A stretch of DNA of 36,347 bases from an uncultured Faecalibacterium sp. (GCA_900772565.1 CAAHET010000162.1:1-36347); one strand, 5' to 3'. Counted from the first letter of the stretch, positions 9,173 to 17,870 are shown. Translations and numbers: made by a program. The notes: generated by a model from the letters alone, not told the origin.

Positions 9173-9208
9173 CACCCCGGTCAGAGCCGTCAGGCTCTGA
9201 CCGGGGTG
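9173..9208 (+). terminator. Terminator after the DUF1846 gene
   Basis: A perfect 16-bp stem (9173-9188 with 9193-9208) closes a 4-base loop GTCA. The T-run is weak (CTTGTTCTGTTG), but the stem is very stable. Confidence 0.8.
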
Positions 9209-9221
9209 CTTGTTCTGTTGC

Positions 9222-9250
9222 TTGCCAGTTGTCCGCAGTTGTGGTACACT
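9222..9250 (+). promoter_or_regulatory. Promoter of the NSS transporter gene
   Basis: TTGCCA (9222-9227), 17 bases, then TACACT (9245-9250) with an upstream TGG. The preceding terminator ends only 13 bases before the -35 box. Confidence 0.75.
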
Positions 9251-9296
9251 TGTTCTGCTTAATTTTTATAGCAAATAGGAAAAGAGGAACAACAAT

Positions 9297-10667
9297 ATGG
9301 AACAACAACACAAGCGCAGCGCGTTCTCCGGTAAGATCGGGTTCGTGCTGTCTGCCGCAGGCGCTTCGGTGGGTCTGGGCAACATCTGGCGCTTCCCGTA
9401 TCTGGCAGCCAAATACGGCGGCGGCATTTTCCTGCTGGTATACATTCTGCTGGCAGTTACATTTGGTTATACCATGATCGTAGCCGAGACCGCGTTGGGG
9501 CGCATGACCCACAAAAGCCCGGTCAGCGCCTACGCCCACTTCGGCAAGGGCAGGGGCATCCGGTTCGGCGGCTGGATCAACGCCATTATCCCCATTTTAA
9601 TCGTGCCGTACTATTCGGTCATTGGCGGCTGGGTCATCCACTATCTGGCCGAGTACCTGTGCGGACGCGGCAGCAATCTGGCGGCGGACGGCTATTTCTC
9701 CGCCTTTATCACCAACGGCCTGCAGGCCGAGCTGGCGTTTTTGCTGTTCAGCCTGTTCACGCTGGGCATTATCTTTGCTGGCGTGCGCAACGGCGTGGAG
9801 CGGGTCTCCAAGGTGATGATGCCAGTACTGGTGGTGCTTTCGCTGGTCATTGCGGGCTATTCGGTCACTCGTCCCGGCGCACTGGCAGGTGTGAAGTACT
9901 TTCTGGTGCCCAACCCCAAAAACTTTTCGTGGATGACTGTGGTCACCGCCATGGGGCAGATGTTCTACTCGCTGTCCATCGCCATGGGCATTCTGGTCAC
10001 CTTCGGCTCTTATATGAAGAAGGACGTCTCCATTGAGGAGTCTACCGAGAACGTGGAGGTGTTCGATACCGCCATTGCCATCATGGCAGGTCTGATGATC
10101 ATCCCGGCGGTGTTCGCCTTCTCCGGCGGCGACCCGGACACCCTGCAGGCAGGCCCTGCACTGATGTTCATCACCATCCCCAAGGTGTTTGCCAGCATGG
10201 GTCTGGGCACTGTGGTGGGTGTGCTGTTCTTTGTGCTGGTGCTGTTTGCAGCCATTACCAGCTCCATCGCCCTGACCGAGAGCGCCGTCTCTACCTTTGA
10301 GGATGAACTGGGCTGGGACCGCACCCGCTCCACCGTGCTCATCGGCGCCATCATGGTGGTGCTGGGCAGCCTGTCGGCGCTGGGCTACGGCCCGCTGGCC
10401 GGGGTGACCGTGTTCGGGATGCAGTTCCTGGACTTCTTCGACTTTTTGACCAACTCTGTCATGATGCCCCTTGCCGCCATTGCCACCTGCCTGCTGGTAT
10501 CCCGCGTCATCGGCGTGGAGCAGATCGCGCAGGAGGTGGAGCAGGATGGTCAGCGGTTCCGCCGCAAGCCGGTGTTCAATTTTATGATCCGCTGGCTTTG
10601 CCCCATTTTTGCAGCTATCATTCTGGCAAGCTCGGTGGCAAATGCTCTGGGCTGGATCGCCATGTAA
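9297..10667 (+). CDS. Sodium-dependent transporter, NSS/SNF family
   Basis: Integral membrane symporter of the neurotransmitter:sodium symporter family. Bacterial members mostly import amino acids such as tryptophan, leucine or tyrosine with Na+. The first helix carries the family hallmark FVLSAAGASVGLGNIWRFPY, which holds the unwound Na+/substrate site. About 11-12 hydrophobic segments follow in 456 residues, typical of bacterial members. AAAGAGG precedes the ATG. Only 64 bases without a terminator separate it from adenine deaminase, so the two are probably cotranscribed. That pairing is unusual and might mean a nitrogen-scavenging role. Confidence 0.9.
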   Translation: MEQQHKRSAFSGKIGFVLSAAGASVGLGNIWRFPYLAAKYGGGIFLLVYILLAVTFGYTMIVAETALGRMTHKSPVSAYAHFGKGRGIRFGGWINAIIPILIVPYYSVIGGWVIHYLAEYLCGRGSNLAADGYFSAFITNGLQAELAFLLFSLFTLGIIFAGVRNGVERVSKVMMPVLVVLSLVIAGYSVTRPGALAGVKYFLVPNPKNFSWMTVVTAMGQMFYSLSIAMGILVTFGSYMKKDVSIEESTENVEVFDTAIAIMAGLMIIPAVFAFSGGDPDTLQAGPALMFITIPKVFASMGLGTVVGVLFFVLVLFAAITSSIALTESAVSTFEDELGWDRTRSTVLIGAIMVVLGSLSALGYGPLAGVTVFGMQFLDFFDFLTNSVMMPLAAIATCLLVSRVIGVEQIAQEVEQDGQRFRRKPVFNFMIRWLCPIFAAIILASSVANALGWIAM

Positions 10668-10731
10668 CCAAAGAAAAACAGGTCTTTCAAGCAGCAGAAC
10701 GCAGGCTTTTTAACAGGATAAGGGGGTTCTT

Positions 10732-12471
10732 ATGGAAATGGAAACCTTGGAACAGCAGATCCTGACAGCAAAGGGGAACGTGCGGGCAGAGCTGGTGCTG
10801 AAAAACGCCCGGGTCATCAACGTGTTCACAAACGAGATCGAGCAGGCCGATGTAGCCATCCGTCAAGGCATCATCCTTGGCGTGGGGCACTATACCGGCG
10901 AGACCGAGTTGGACTTGCAGGGCAAGTATGTCTGCCCGGGGCTTGTGGATGGGCACATCCACATTGAAAGCTCCATGCTCTGCGGCCCAGCCTTTGAACA
11001 GGCGGTGCTGCCCCACGGCACTACGGCGGTGGTCACCGACCCGCACGAGATCTCCAATGTGGCCGGTACGGCGGGGCTGGACTTTATGCTGGAAACTACC
11101 AAAGATCTGGCACTTTCGGTCTATTTCATGCTGCCCTCCTGTGTGCCTGCTACCGGGCTGGACGAGTCCGGAGCGGTGCTGGAAGCAGAGCAGCTGCGCC
11201 CCTATTACCAGCAGCCCCGGGTGCTGGGTCTGGCGGAGCTGATGAACTCCTACGGCACAGTGCGCGCGGACGAAAAGATCCTGCAAAAGATCTGCGACTG
11301 CACCGCTGCGGGCAAAAAGATCGACGGGCACGCGCCCTTCCTCAGCGGGGAGGAGCTGAACGCCTATATCGCCGCCGGGGTGCAGTCCGACCATGAGTGC
11401 TCGGACATCCACGAGGCTATGGAAAAGCTGCGGCGCGGACAGTACATCATGGTGCGGGAGGGCACGGCAGCCCAGAATATGGACAGCCTGCTGCCCCTGT
11501 TCCGGGAGCCTTATTGCAGCCGCTGTATGCTGGTGACTGACGACAAGCACCCCGGAGACCTGTTGCAGGGCGGGCACATCGACTACATCATCCGCAAGGC
11601 CATTGCCGCCGGGGTAGATCCGGTGGTGGCGGTGCGCATGGGCACTCTTGTTCCGTGCCAGTATTTCGGTCTTGCGCACAGCGGCGCGGTAGCTCCCGGC
11701 TATACCGCCGACCTGATCGTGCTGTCGGATCTGGAAAAGTTCACGGTGGAGCAGGTGTACAAAAAGGGCAAGCTGGTGGCGCAGCAGGGCAAAATGCTGC
11801 ACCCCGCCGCCCTTGCTGTGGACAAAGCACGGTTTGCGCGGGTGTTCGATTCCTTCAATATGGACGAGATCACCCCGGAACAATTGCAGCTCAAGCAGAC
11901 CGGCACCCGGCAGCGGGTGATCTGCCTGACACCGCACGCCCTGCTGACCACGGAAAAGCTCGTTCCGTTCTGCCAGCACCCGGGCACAGCGCCCGGTGTG
12001 GACGTGGCGCAGCAGATCGTCAAGCTGGCGGTGTTCGAGCGGCATCACCGCTCCGGTCATGTGGGCTTGGGCTTTTTGGGCGATTACGGCCTGCAATGCG
12101 GCGCAGTGGCTTCCAGCATCGCTCACGACTCCCACAACCTCATCGTGGCGGGCACCAACGATGCCGACATGGTGCTGGCGGGCAACACGGTGCGCAAAAA
12201 TAAAGGCGGCCTTGCCTTTGCGCTGAACGGACAGGTGGTAGGGGAGCTGCCGCTGCCGGTGGCGGGGCTTATGAGCACCGAAAGCGCCGAAGCCGTGGAG
12301 GAAAAGCTGCAAACGCTCAAGGCAGCGTTGAAAGTACACGGCATCTCGGAGGACATCGACGCCTTTATGACCCTTGCCTTCGTCAGCCTGCCGGTCATCC
12401 CGAAGCTGCGGCTGAACACCTACGGCATCGTGGACGTGGATGCCCAGCAGATCGTCCCGGCAGTGTTCTGA
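10732..12471 (+). CDS. ade: Adenine deaminase
   Basis: Cytoplasmic amidohydrolase that deaminates adenine to hypoxanthine and ammonia in purine salvage. PGLVDGHIHIESSM near residue 70 supplies the first metal-binding histidines. HGTTAVVTDPHEISNVAG, DGHAPFLSG and SDHECSD follow in the order usual for the Ade family, and the 579-residue length is normal. AGGGGG at 10721-10726 sits five bases before ATG 10732; a second ATG two codons later is less well spaced. It appears to be the second gene of a unit with the NSS transporter and ends just before a perfect 20-bp hairpin. Confidence 0.95.
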   Translation: MEMETLEQQILTAKGNVRAELVLKNARVINVFTNEIEQADVAIRQGIILGVGHYTGETELDLQGKYVCPGLVDGHIHIESSMLCGPAFEQAVLPHGTTAVVTDPHEISNVAGTAGLDFMLETTKDLALSVYFMLPSCVPATGLDESGAVLEAEQLRPYYQQPRVLGLAELMNSYGTVRADEKILQKICDCTAAGKKIDGHAPFLSGEELNAYIAAGVQSDHECSDIHEAMEKLRRGQYIMVREGTAAQNMDSLLPLFREPYCSRCMLVTDDKHPGDLLQGGHIDYIIRKAIAAGVDPVVAVRMGTLVPCQYFGLAHSGAVAPGYTADLIVLSDLEKFTVEQVYKKGKLVAQQGKMLHPAALAVDKARFARVFDSFNMDEITPEQLQLKQTGTRQRVICLTPHALLTTEKLVPFCQHPGTAPGVDVAQQIVKLAVFERHHRSGHVGLGFLGDYGLQCGAVASSIAHDSHNLIVAGTNDADMVLAGNTVRKNKGGLAFALNGQVVGELPLPVAGLMSTESAEAVEEKLQTLKAALKVHGISEDIDAFMTLAFVSLPVIPKLRLNTYGIVDVDAQQIVPAVF

Positions 12472-12486
12472 AAAAAGTAGAAGAAT

Positions 12487-12530
12487 AAAATTCAATGCGC
12501 CAGACCTGCGGGTCTGGCGCATTGAATTTT
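12487..12530. terminator. Bidirectional terminator between ade and modC
   Basis: A perfect 20-bp stem, 12487-12506 with 12511-12530, closes a 4-base loop TGCG. The outer four pairs are A-T, giving T-runs on both strands. It lies between two convergent operons and serves both. Confidence 0.95.
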
Positions 12531-12543
12531 AGATAAATATTTT

Positions 12544-13593
12544 TTAGTCCTTCAGCGGCATGATGCTCTCCGGTGCGGCACACAGGTACTGCGGCGCGGC
12601 GGGTGCTGCCGAGGAAAGGCTTTTTTTGCTTACCTTCCACCACAGCTGCGCCGTGCCTTCCGGCGGGGTGCAGATGAGGTTCCAGTCAAAGGGGTTCTCG
12701 CTGGTGGAGACTGCCTTTACCGGGATGGCGTTGGGCACATCGGCGGCGCAGGGCGTAAAGTCGTGGGCACGGATGCCCACAGCGGTGCAGCCCGCCGGGA
12801 CGGGCAGTGCCAGCCGCAGGGAGGTGTCCCAGCCGTCCAGCCGGACAGTGTGGCTGTCCAGCGGGGTGCAGGGCAGAATGTTCTTGCAGCCGGTCAGCCG
12901 CGCGGCGGCAACGCTCTGCGGGTCGGCAAAAACGGCCTTGGTGCTGCCGGTACGCAGCACCTGTCCTTCGTTCAGCACGATCATTTCTTTGCACAGGCGG
13001 TAAGCCTCGTCCCGGTTGTGGGTCACCAGCAGGGCGGTGCCCGCAAAGTTTGCCAACAGGCTGCCCACCTCGCCTTCTACCTCCTCCCGCAGGTAGCTGT
13101 CCAGCGCACTGAAGGGCTCGTCCAGCATCAGGATGCGGGGCTTGCCCACCAGAATGCGCGCCAGCGCGGCGCGCTGCTGCTGCCCGCCGGAAAGCTGGGC
13201 GGGGTAGCGCTTGGCAAGCGGTTCCAACCGCATGGCGCGCAGCATCTCGGCGCAGGCAGCGCGGCGGGCGGCGGGGTCTTTTTCTGCCTTCAGGCCGCAA
13301 AGGACATTCTGTTCTACGGTCATGTTGGGAAACAGGGCGTAGTTCTGGAACAGCAGCCCCACGCCCCGCTGCTGCGGCGGCAGGTCGATGTGCTGGGCGC
13401 TGTCGAACAGCACCCGCCCGTCCAGCACGATGCGTCCGCAGTCCGGCTTTACGATGCCCGCGATGCACCGCAATGTCATGCTTTTGCCGCAGCCGGAAGC
13501 GCCCAGCAGGGCGGTGGAGGTGTTACCGGCGGTAAAGGCAGCCCGGAGGGTGAAGCCGTCCAGCTTTTTTTCAATGTTGACTTCAAGGCTCAT
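12544..13593 (-). CDS. modC: Molybdate ABC transporter ATP-binding protein
   Basis: ATPase that powers molybdate (or tungstate) import with ModB and ModA. Walker A is GASGCGKSM near residue 31, where a Met replaces the more usual Ser/Thr after the invariant Lys-Ser. The ABC signature LSGGQQQRAALARIL and Walker B RILMLDEPFSALD are intact. The C-terminal third resembles the oxyanion-binding TOBE/MOBE regulatory domain of ModC. The start overlaps the modB stop as ATGA, indicating translational coupling. It is the last gene of the minus-strand cofactor operon. Mo versus W specificity cannot be told from the ATPase. Confidence 0.9.
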   Translation of the reverse strand: MSLEVNIEKKLDGFTLRAAFTAGNTSTALLGASGCGKSMTLRCIAGIVKPDCGRIVLDGRVLFDSAQHIDLPPQQRGVGLLFQNYALFPNMTVEQNVLCGLKAEKDPAARRAACAEMLRAMRLEPLAKRYPAQLSGGQQQRAALARILVGKPRILMLDEPFSALDSYLREEVEGEVGSLLANFAGTALLVTHNRDEAYRLCKEMIVLNEGQVLRTGSTKAVFADPQSVAAARLTGCKNILPCTPLDSHTVRLDGWDTSLRLALPVPAGCTAVGIRAHDFTPCAADVPNAIPVKAVSTSENPFDWNLICTPPEGTAQLWWKVSKKSLSSAAPAAPQYLCAAPESIMPLKD

Positions 13594-14261
13594 TTGCGGT
13601 CACCCGCTTTCTGTTTTTTCTCCAGCAGGTTTACCGCCAGCAGCACCACCGCCGAGATGGCGATATCCACCAGCACCCACCGCATGGCACCCAGTTCATC
13701 GTTGGTGCGCCACAGCTGGTAGACTGTGGTGGCGATGGTGGCGGTCTTGCCGGGGGTGTAGCCCGCAATCATGCTGGTAGCGCCGTATTCGCCCAGTGCC
13801 CGGGCAAAAGCCAGCACCGTACCCGCCAGAATGCCCTGACGGCAGGCGGGCATCCGCACCCGCCAGAAGATCCATGTATCGGACTGTCCCAGCGTCTGCG
13901 CCGACCACGCCAGCGTTTCGTCAAAGCTTTCAAACGCGCCGCGCGCGGTGCGGTACATCAGCGGAAAAGCCACCACGATGGAAGCAAAGATGGCGCTGTA
14001 CCAGTTCATGACCAGCTTTACCCCGAACTGCTGCATGAAAAAGATGCCCAGCGGCCGCTTTGCGCCGAAGAGCAGCAGCAGAAAGTAGCCCACCACCGTG
14101 GGCGGCAGCACCATGGGCAGGGTGAGCAGCACATCCAGTACACCCTTGACCACCCGGGGCAGCCGGGCGATATAGTAGGCGGCAAAAATGCCAAGAAAGA
14201 ACACCGCCGCGCAGCTGATCAAAGCAATGCGCAGGCTGTTCCACAACGGATACCAGTCCAT
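13590..14261 (-). CDS. modB: Molybdate ABC transporter permease
   Basis: Membrane component of the oxyanion importer. It is 223 residues with about five hydrophobic segments. The conserved permease loop is seen as ARALGEYGATSMIAGY, matching the E-G-A-T/S-x-M-x-A-G pattern of ModB. AAAGGAG precedes the ATG at good spacing, 10 bases after the modA stop, and the end overlaps modC by four bases. The order modA-modB-modC is standard. Confidence 0.92.
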   Translation of the reverse strand: MDWYPLWNSLRIALISCAAVFFLGIFAAYYIARLPRVVKGVLDVLLTLPMVLPPTVVGYFLLLLFGAKRPLGIFFMQQFGVKLVMNWYSAIFASIVVAFPLMYRTARGAFESFDETLAWSAQTLGQSDTWIFWRVRMPACRQGILAGTVLAFARALGEYGATSMIAGYTPGKTATIATTVYQLWRTNDELGAMRWVLVDIAISAVVLLAVNLLEKKQKAGDRK

Positions 14262-14271
14262 GCCTGCTCCT

Positions 14272-15156
14272 TTATACGGCGCTGAAGCCCACGCCCTCGA
14301 ATACGGTCATGGCCTTGTCGGTCTGTAAGTAAGCCAGAAACTCCTTGGCAGCTTCGGCGTTGGGGGCGGCCTTCAGCACGGCGGCGGGGTAGATGACCTG
14401 ACCGCACATCTCCTTAGTGGCCTCGTCCACAGGGGTCAGACCGGCGCTGTACGCATCGGTACAATAAACGACACCGGCATCCACGCTGCCCTCGGTGACC
14501 TGCGTGGTCACCTCCTTGACGTTGGAGCCGTAGGTGATCACACCCGCAGCAGCCAGTGCAGCTTCGTCCAGCTGGTAGTAGGCAAGGATCTTCTGGGTAT
14601 ACTGACCCACAGGCACATCACTGTTGCCCATGCAGAACAGGATATCCTGTGCCTTCAGGTGCTCGGCCAGTGCATCAAAGCTGTCAATGCCCTTGTCGCT
14701 GCCCTCCGGCACGCAGAGCACCACCTTGTTCTCCAGCAGATTCACGCGGCTGTCGGCGTCCACAAAGTCCAGCCCGTCCTTGTTCACATCGGCAGAAGCG
14801 GTGATGTCCAGCTGGTTCATCTGCTTCTGACCGGCAGAGATGAACAGATCGCAATTCGCGCCCTCCTGGATCTGGGTCTTGAGGGTACCGGAGGAGTCGA
14901 AGTTAAAGCGGAAAGTCACCTCCGGGTGCTCTGCCGTGTAGCTCTCGCCAATGGAGTTCAGCGTCTCGGTGAGGGAAGCAGCGGCAAACACGATCAGCTC
15001 CACGCTCTGGGCTGCTTCCGAGGAAGCGGCGGCAGAGGAAGCCACGGACGATGCTGCGCTGGAAGCAGCACCGCCGCAGGCGGTGAGGGCAGCGGCTGCA
15101 CCAGCCATGCCGGCTGCGGCCAGAAAACTCCGACGGGAAATGCGATGGTTGTTCAT
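14272..15156 (-). CDS. modA: Molybdate ABC transporter substrate-binding lipoprotein
   Basis: Extracellular lipid-anchored protein that captures molybdate or tungstate. The N-terminus has RRSFLAAAG followed by a hydrophobic stretch and the lipobox LTAC, so it is a lipoprotein with a Tat-like twin arginine. An Ala/Ser-rich linker precedes the mature domain. The ModA-type ligand loop starts at VFAAASLTETLNSIG, and FNFDSSGTLKTQI supplies the second oxyanion-binding loop. The 294-residue length is typical. AAGGAG precedes the start. I assign ModA rather than the TupA or WtpA tungstate families from the AAASL and SSG motifs, but these do not exclude tungstate. Confidence 0.9.
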   Translation of the reverse strand: MNNHRISRRSFLAAAGMAGAAAALTACGGAASSAASSVASSAAASSEAAQSVELIVFAAASLTETLNSIGESYTAEHPEVTFRFNFDSSGTLKTQIQEGANCDLFISAGQKQMNQLDITASADVNKDGLDFVDADSRVNLLENKVVLCVPEGSDKGIDSFDALAEHLKAQDILFCMGNSDVPVGQYTQKILAYYQLDEAALAAAGVITYGSNVKEVTTQVTEGSVDAGVVYCTDAYSAGLTPVDEATKEMCGQVIYPAAVLKAAPNAEAAKEFLAYLQTDKAMTVFEGVGFSAV

Positions 15157-15199
15157 ATCTGTTTTCTCCTTACTTCAAGTAAAAAATATTCTATTTCTA

Positions 15200-15223
15200 C
15201 GCCCTGTAAAGGAAAACAGGGCG
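15200..15223 (-). promoter_or_regulatory. Hairpin between the MOSC-MogA gene and modA
   Basis: A perfect 8-bp stem CGCCCTGT/ACAGGGCG with an 8-base loop lies in the 74-base gap. On the transcribed strand an AT-rich tract with a T-run follows about 15 bases later, so it is a weak attenuator or an mRNA-processing hairpin rather than a full terminator. The octamer AAGTAAGG occurs on both sides of it, the second copy leading into the modA ribosome binding site. Confidence 0.45.
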
Positions 15224-15230
15224 GGAAACC

Positions 15231-16163
15231 TTACTTGCGGGCGCACTCGCCGTCCAGACCCGCAGCGATGCGTACTCCGTGCTCCAGACTGGGCAGGATG
15301 TACTCCAAATTCTCCTGCACTGCCTTGGGGCTGCCCGGCAGATTGACGATCAGGGTCTTGCCGCGCAGCACGCTGACGCCACGGCTCAGCATTCCGCGCG
15401 GGGTGATGCTCAGGCTGTGGTAACGCATGGCTTCGGCAATGCCGGGGGCGTTGCGGTCGGCAACGGCGCAGGTGGCTTCCGGGGTGATGTCCCGGGGGGA
15501 GAAGCCGGTGCCGCCGGTGGTGAGCACAAGGTTCACCTGACGGCCGTCTGCCATGCGGATGAGCTGCGCTTTCAGCGCCTTGGCTTCGTCCGGCAGGATC
15601 ATGGTCTCTTCCACTACATAGCCTGCGGCGGTGAGCATTTCTACGATCAGCGGGCCGCTTTTATCCTCCCGCTCGCCGCGGCTGCCCTTATCCGAAAGGG
15701 TGATGACGGCAGCACGCAGGGGCGGGTTTTCCAGTGCGGGCAGCAGGGTCACCTCGTCCCCCACATGGATCTCGCCGCCGGTGAGCACCCGGGCGAACAC
15801 ACCCTCGTGGGGCATGATGCACTCGCCGGTCTGCTGCTTGATGACACAATCATTGTGGCACTCTTTGCCGATCTGGGTCATTTCCAGCACCACGTCCCCG
15901 ATGGCGAACCGGCTGGTCACCGGCAGGTTGCGGAAATCGAAGCCCTCGATGACCAGATTTTCGCCGAAGGCACCGTAGTCCACCCAGATCTTTTTACGGA
16001 AGGCCTCGATCTTTTCGGCGCTGAGCATACTGACCTGACGGTGCCAGTTGCCGCCGTGGGCGTCCTCCACGATGCCCCATTCCGGGGTCAGGACGGCGCT
16101 GGACACCTCAGTTTTTACGGTGCCCCGCTTGGGGCTGGTACAGATTGCCAGAAGCTTACCCAT
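15231..16163 (-). CDS. MOSC domain-MogA/MoaB fusion protein
   Basis: A two-domain molybdenum cofactor protein of 310 residues. Residues about 1-145 are a MOSC domain, with IVEDAHGGNWHRQVSML and a Cys-containing GECIMPHEGVFARVL segment. Residues about 150-300 are a MogA/MoaB molybdopterin adenylyltransferase domain, with TLSDKGSRGEREDKSG, TTGGTGFSPRDITPEAT at 215 onwards and LPGSPKAVQENL. The second domain would activate molybdopterin as its AMP ester for metal insertion by MoeA. MOSC domains bind pterin cofactors or carry sulfur, so the fused domain may handle the product. GGAGG precedes the ATG. It lies between moaA and modA. Confidence 0.9.
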   Translation of the reverse strand: MGKLLAICTSPKRGTVKTEVSSAVLTPEWGIVEDAHGGNWHRQVSMLSAEKIEAFRKKIWVDYGAFGENLVIEGFDFRNLPVTSRFAIGDVVLEMTQIGKECHNDCVIKQQTGECIMPHEGVFARVLTGGEIHVGDEVTLLPALENPPLRAAVITLSDKGSRGEREDKSGPLIVEMLTAAGYVVEETMILPDEAKALKAQLIRMADGRQVNLVLTTGGTGFSPRDITPEATCAVADRNAPGIAEAMRYHSLSITPRGMLSRGVSVLRGKTLIVNLPGSPKAVQENLEYILPSLEHGVRIAAGLDGECARK

Positions 16164-16169
16164 AGTTAT

Positions 16170-17147
16170 TTATCCTCCAATGCGATACATCCCGCGGGTA
16201 GCGGGCATGGAACTGTCGTTAAAATGGTGTTCCCGGGGCTTTGCCCAGATGGTCTCCCGGATAGCGGCCAGCAGCTGCGCATCGTCCGCGCCGCTGCGCA
16301 GCAGTGCGCGCAGGTCGCACCCGGTCTCGCTGGCAAGGCAGGGACGCAAAAAGCCCTGACTGGTCAGCCGCACCCGGTTGCAGGAGGCGCAGAACTTGCC
16401 GTGCACCGCTGCAATAAAGCCGATGCTGCCCTGCCAGCCCGGCACGGTGTAGTACACCGCCGGGCCGTCGCCCAAGGCGTGCTCCTGCGCCGGGGAAAGG
16501 GGCGCAAGTTCCGGCCAGCGCCGGGCAAACCGCGCCCGCAGCTCCGGGCCGGAGATGCAGGGCATGGCAGCGCCGTAGCCGATGGGCATCATCTCGATGA
16601 ACCGCACCTGCATGGCGTTGTCCCTTGCCAGTGCGGCAAGCTGTTCCAGCTCGCCCTCGTTGACGCCCGCCTGCGGCACGCAGTTCAGCTTGACCGGCAG
16701 GCCGCTTTGCAGCGCCGCCTGCAAGCCCGCATGCACGGCGGAAAAATCGTCCCGGGCGGTGATCTGCCGGAACACCTCCGGGCGCAGGGTGTCCAGACTG
16801 ATGTTCACGCTGTCCAGCCCGGCGTCCAGCAGGGCGGGCAGCTGCTCTGCCAGCAGCACCGCGTTGGTGGTCAGAGTGACCCGGCGGATGCCGGGGGTAG
16901 CTTTGAGCCCTGCCACCAGCTGCGCCACATTCTTGCGCACCAGCGGCTCGCCGCCGGTCACCCGCACGGTGTCGATGCCGCACTGGGCAAACAGCGCGGC
17001 CAGACGCAGAAATTCCTCGTAGGTCAGCACGGCTTCCCGCTCCAGCTTTTCCACGCCGTCCGGCATACAGTAGCGGCAGCGCAGGTTGCACAGGTCGGTC
17101 ACCGACAGGCGCAGATAATGGATCTCGCGCTGGTAACGATCAAACAT
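16170..17147 (-). CDS. moaA: GTP 3',8-cyclase
   Basis: Radical S-adenosylmethionine enzyme that starts molybdopterin synthesis by cyclising GTP. The N-terminal cluster motif is C20-x3-C24-x2-C27 in TDLCNLRCRYCMP. The MoaA-specific second cluster is seen near the C-terminus as FCASCNRVRLTSQGFLRPCL. TGGEPLVRK supplies the SAM-binding GGEP motif. I chose ATG 17147 because GGAGGG sits just upstream and the protein then begins MFDRYQREIHYLRLSVTD; a longer frame from 17201 adds an unrelated tail. The start overlaps the moaC stop by 8 bases. The length of 325 residues is normal. Confidence 0.94.
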   Translation of the reverse strand: MFDRYQREIHYLRLSVTDLCNLRCRYCMPDGVEKLEREAVLTYEEFLRLAALFAQCGIDTVRVTGGEPLVRKNVAQLVAGLKATPGIRRVTLTTNAVLLAEQLPALLDAGLDSVNISLDTLRPEVFRQITARDDFSAVHAGLQAALQSGLPVKLNCVPQAGVNEGELEQLAALARDNAMQVRFIEMMPIGYGAAMPCISGPELRARFARRWPELAPLSPAQEHALGDGPAVYYTVPGWQGSIGFIAAVHGKFCASCNRVRLTSQGFLRPCLASETGCDLRALLRSGADDAQLLAAIRETIWAKPREHHFNDSSMPATRGMYRIGG

Positions 17148-17637
17148 AGCCACCCTCCGCCCGGATATAGTGGCCGCTCTTGCCGCCGGTCTTTTCCACA
17201 AGATGGATCTCGCCCAGCTCCATGCCCTTGTCCACGGCCTTGCACATATCGTAGATGGTCAGCAGCGCGGTGGAAACGCCGGTCAGCGCCTCCATCTCCA
17301 CGCCGGTCACGCCGCTGGTCTTGACGGTGCAAAGGGCTTCCACAGCCTGCCGCTCGGGCAGCAGACGGAACTCGATGCCCACCTTGGTCAGGGGCAGCGG
17401 ATGGCACAGAGGGATCAGCTCGCTGGTGCGCTTGGTGGCCATGATGCCCGCAATGCGCGCCACGCCCAGCACATCGCCCTTTTTTACGGTGCCGCTCTGC
17501 ACGGCGGCAAAGGCTTCGGCGTTCATGGTAATAATGCCGTGGGCAGTGGCTTCCCGGGTGGTGACGGGCTTTGCGCTCACGTCCACCATCACGGCGTTCC
17601 CGGCGGCATCAAAATGTGTCAGATTATTTTCATTCAT
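17140..17637 (-). CDS. moaC: Cyclic pyranopterin monophosphate synthase
   Basis: Acts after MoaA to make cyclic pyranopterin monophosphate. It is 165 residues, a normal length. The signature KRTSELIPLCHPLPL is intact, and the C-terminal block GVEMEALTGVSTALLTIYDMCKAVDKGM contains the expected active-site residues. The 3' end overlaps moaA. The ribosome binding site is weak, and the first 50 bases upstream are AT-rich with no convincing promoter, so read-through from the genes beyond the 17686-17870 repeat is likely. Confidence 0.94.
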   Translation of the reverse strand: MNENNLTHFDAAGNAVMVDVSAKPVTTREATAHGIITMNAEAFAAVQSGTVKKGDVLGVARIAGIMATKRTSELIPLCHPLPLTKVGIEFRLLPERQAVEALCTVKTSGVTGVEMEALTGVSTALLTIYDMCKAVDKGMELGEIHLVEKTGGKSGHYIRAEGGYV

Positions 17638-17685
17638 AAAGATCGTATCTTTCTTATTTTAAAATGAATCAAATTTGCAAACGTC

Positions 17686-17870
17686 CTCGCCCTCTCAGGC
17701 TCATTTCATTCGCCAGATTCCCCTTTTTGTCACCTGCGGTGACATCTTCCCCCGGCCGGGGGAAGTCTTTCCTCAAAGGGGGAGCCCTTGGCAGTCCACG
17801 CAAACTTCATCTCTTTGCCAAGGCCTCTCCCTTTGGGAGAGGTGGCACCGAAGGTGACGGAGAGGGCGAG
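17686..17870. repeat. MITE-like element inside the cofactor gene cluster, family B
   Basis: A 185-bp element bounded by a perfect 11-bp inverted repeat, CTCGCCCTCTC (17686-17696) and GAGAGGGCGAG (17860-17870). Inside are the palindromes CTTCCCCCGGCCGGGGGAAG and CTCTCCCTTTGGGAGAG. Its left half matches the reverse complement of 36121-36221. It sits in the 243-base gap between the second moeA-type gene and moaC, on an otherwise tightly packed strand, and contains no gene. Confidence 0.75.

Noticed and set aside
17686..17870. A CRISPR-like repeat block
   Set aside because: The palindromes are different from each other and not regularly spaced, and there are no spacers. The inverted ends fit a MITE-like element.
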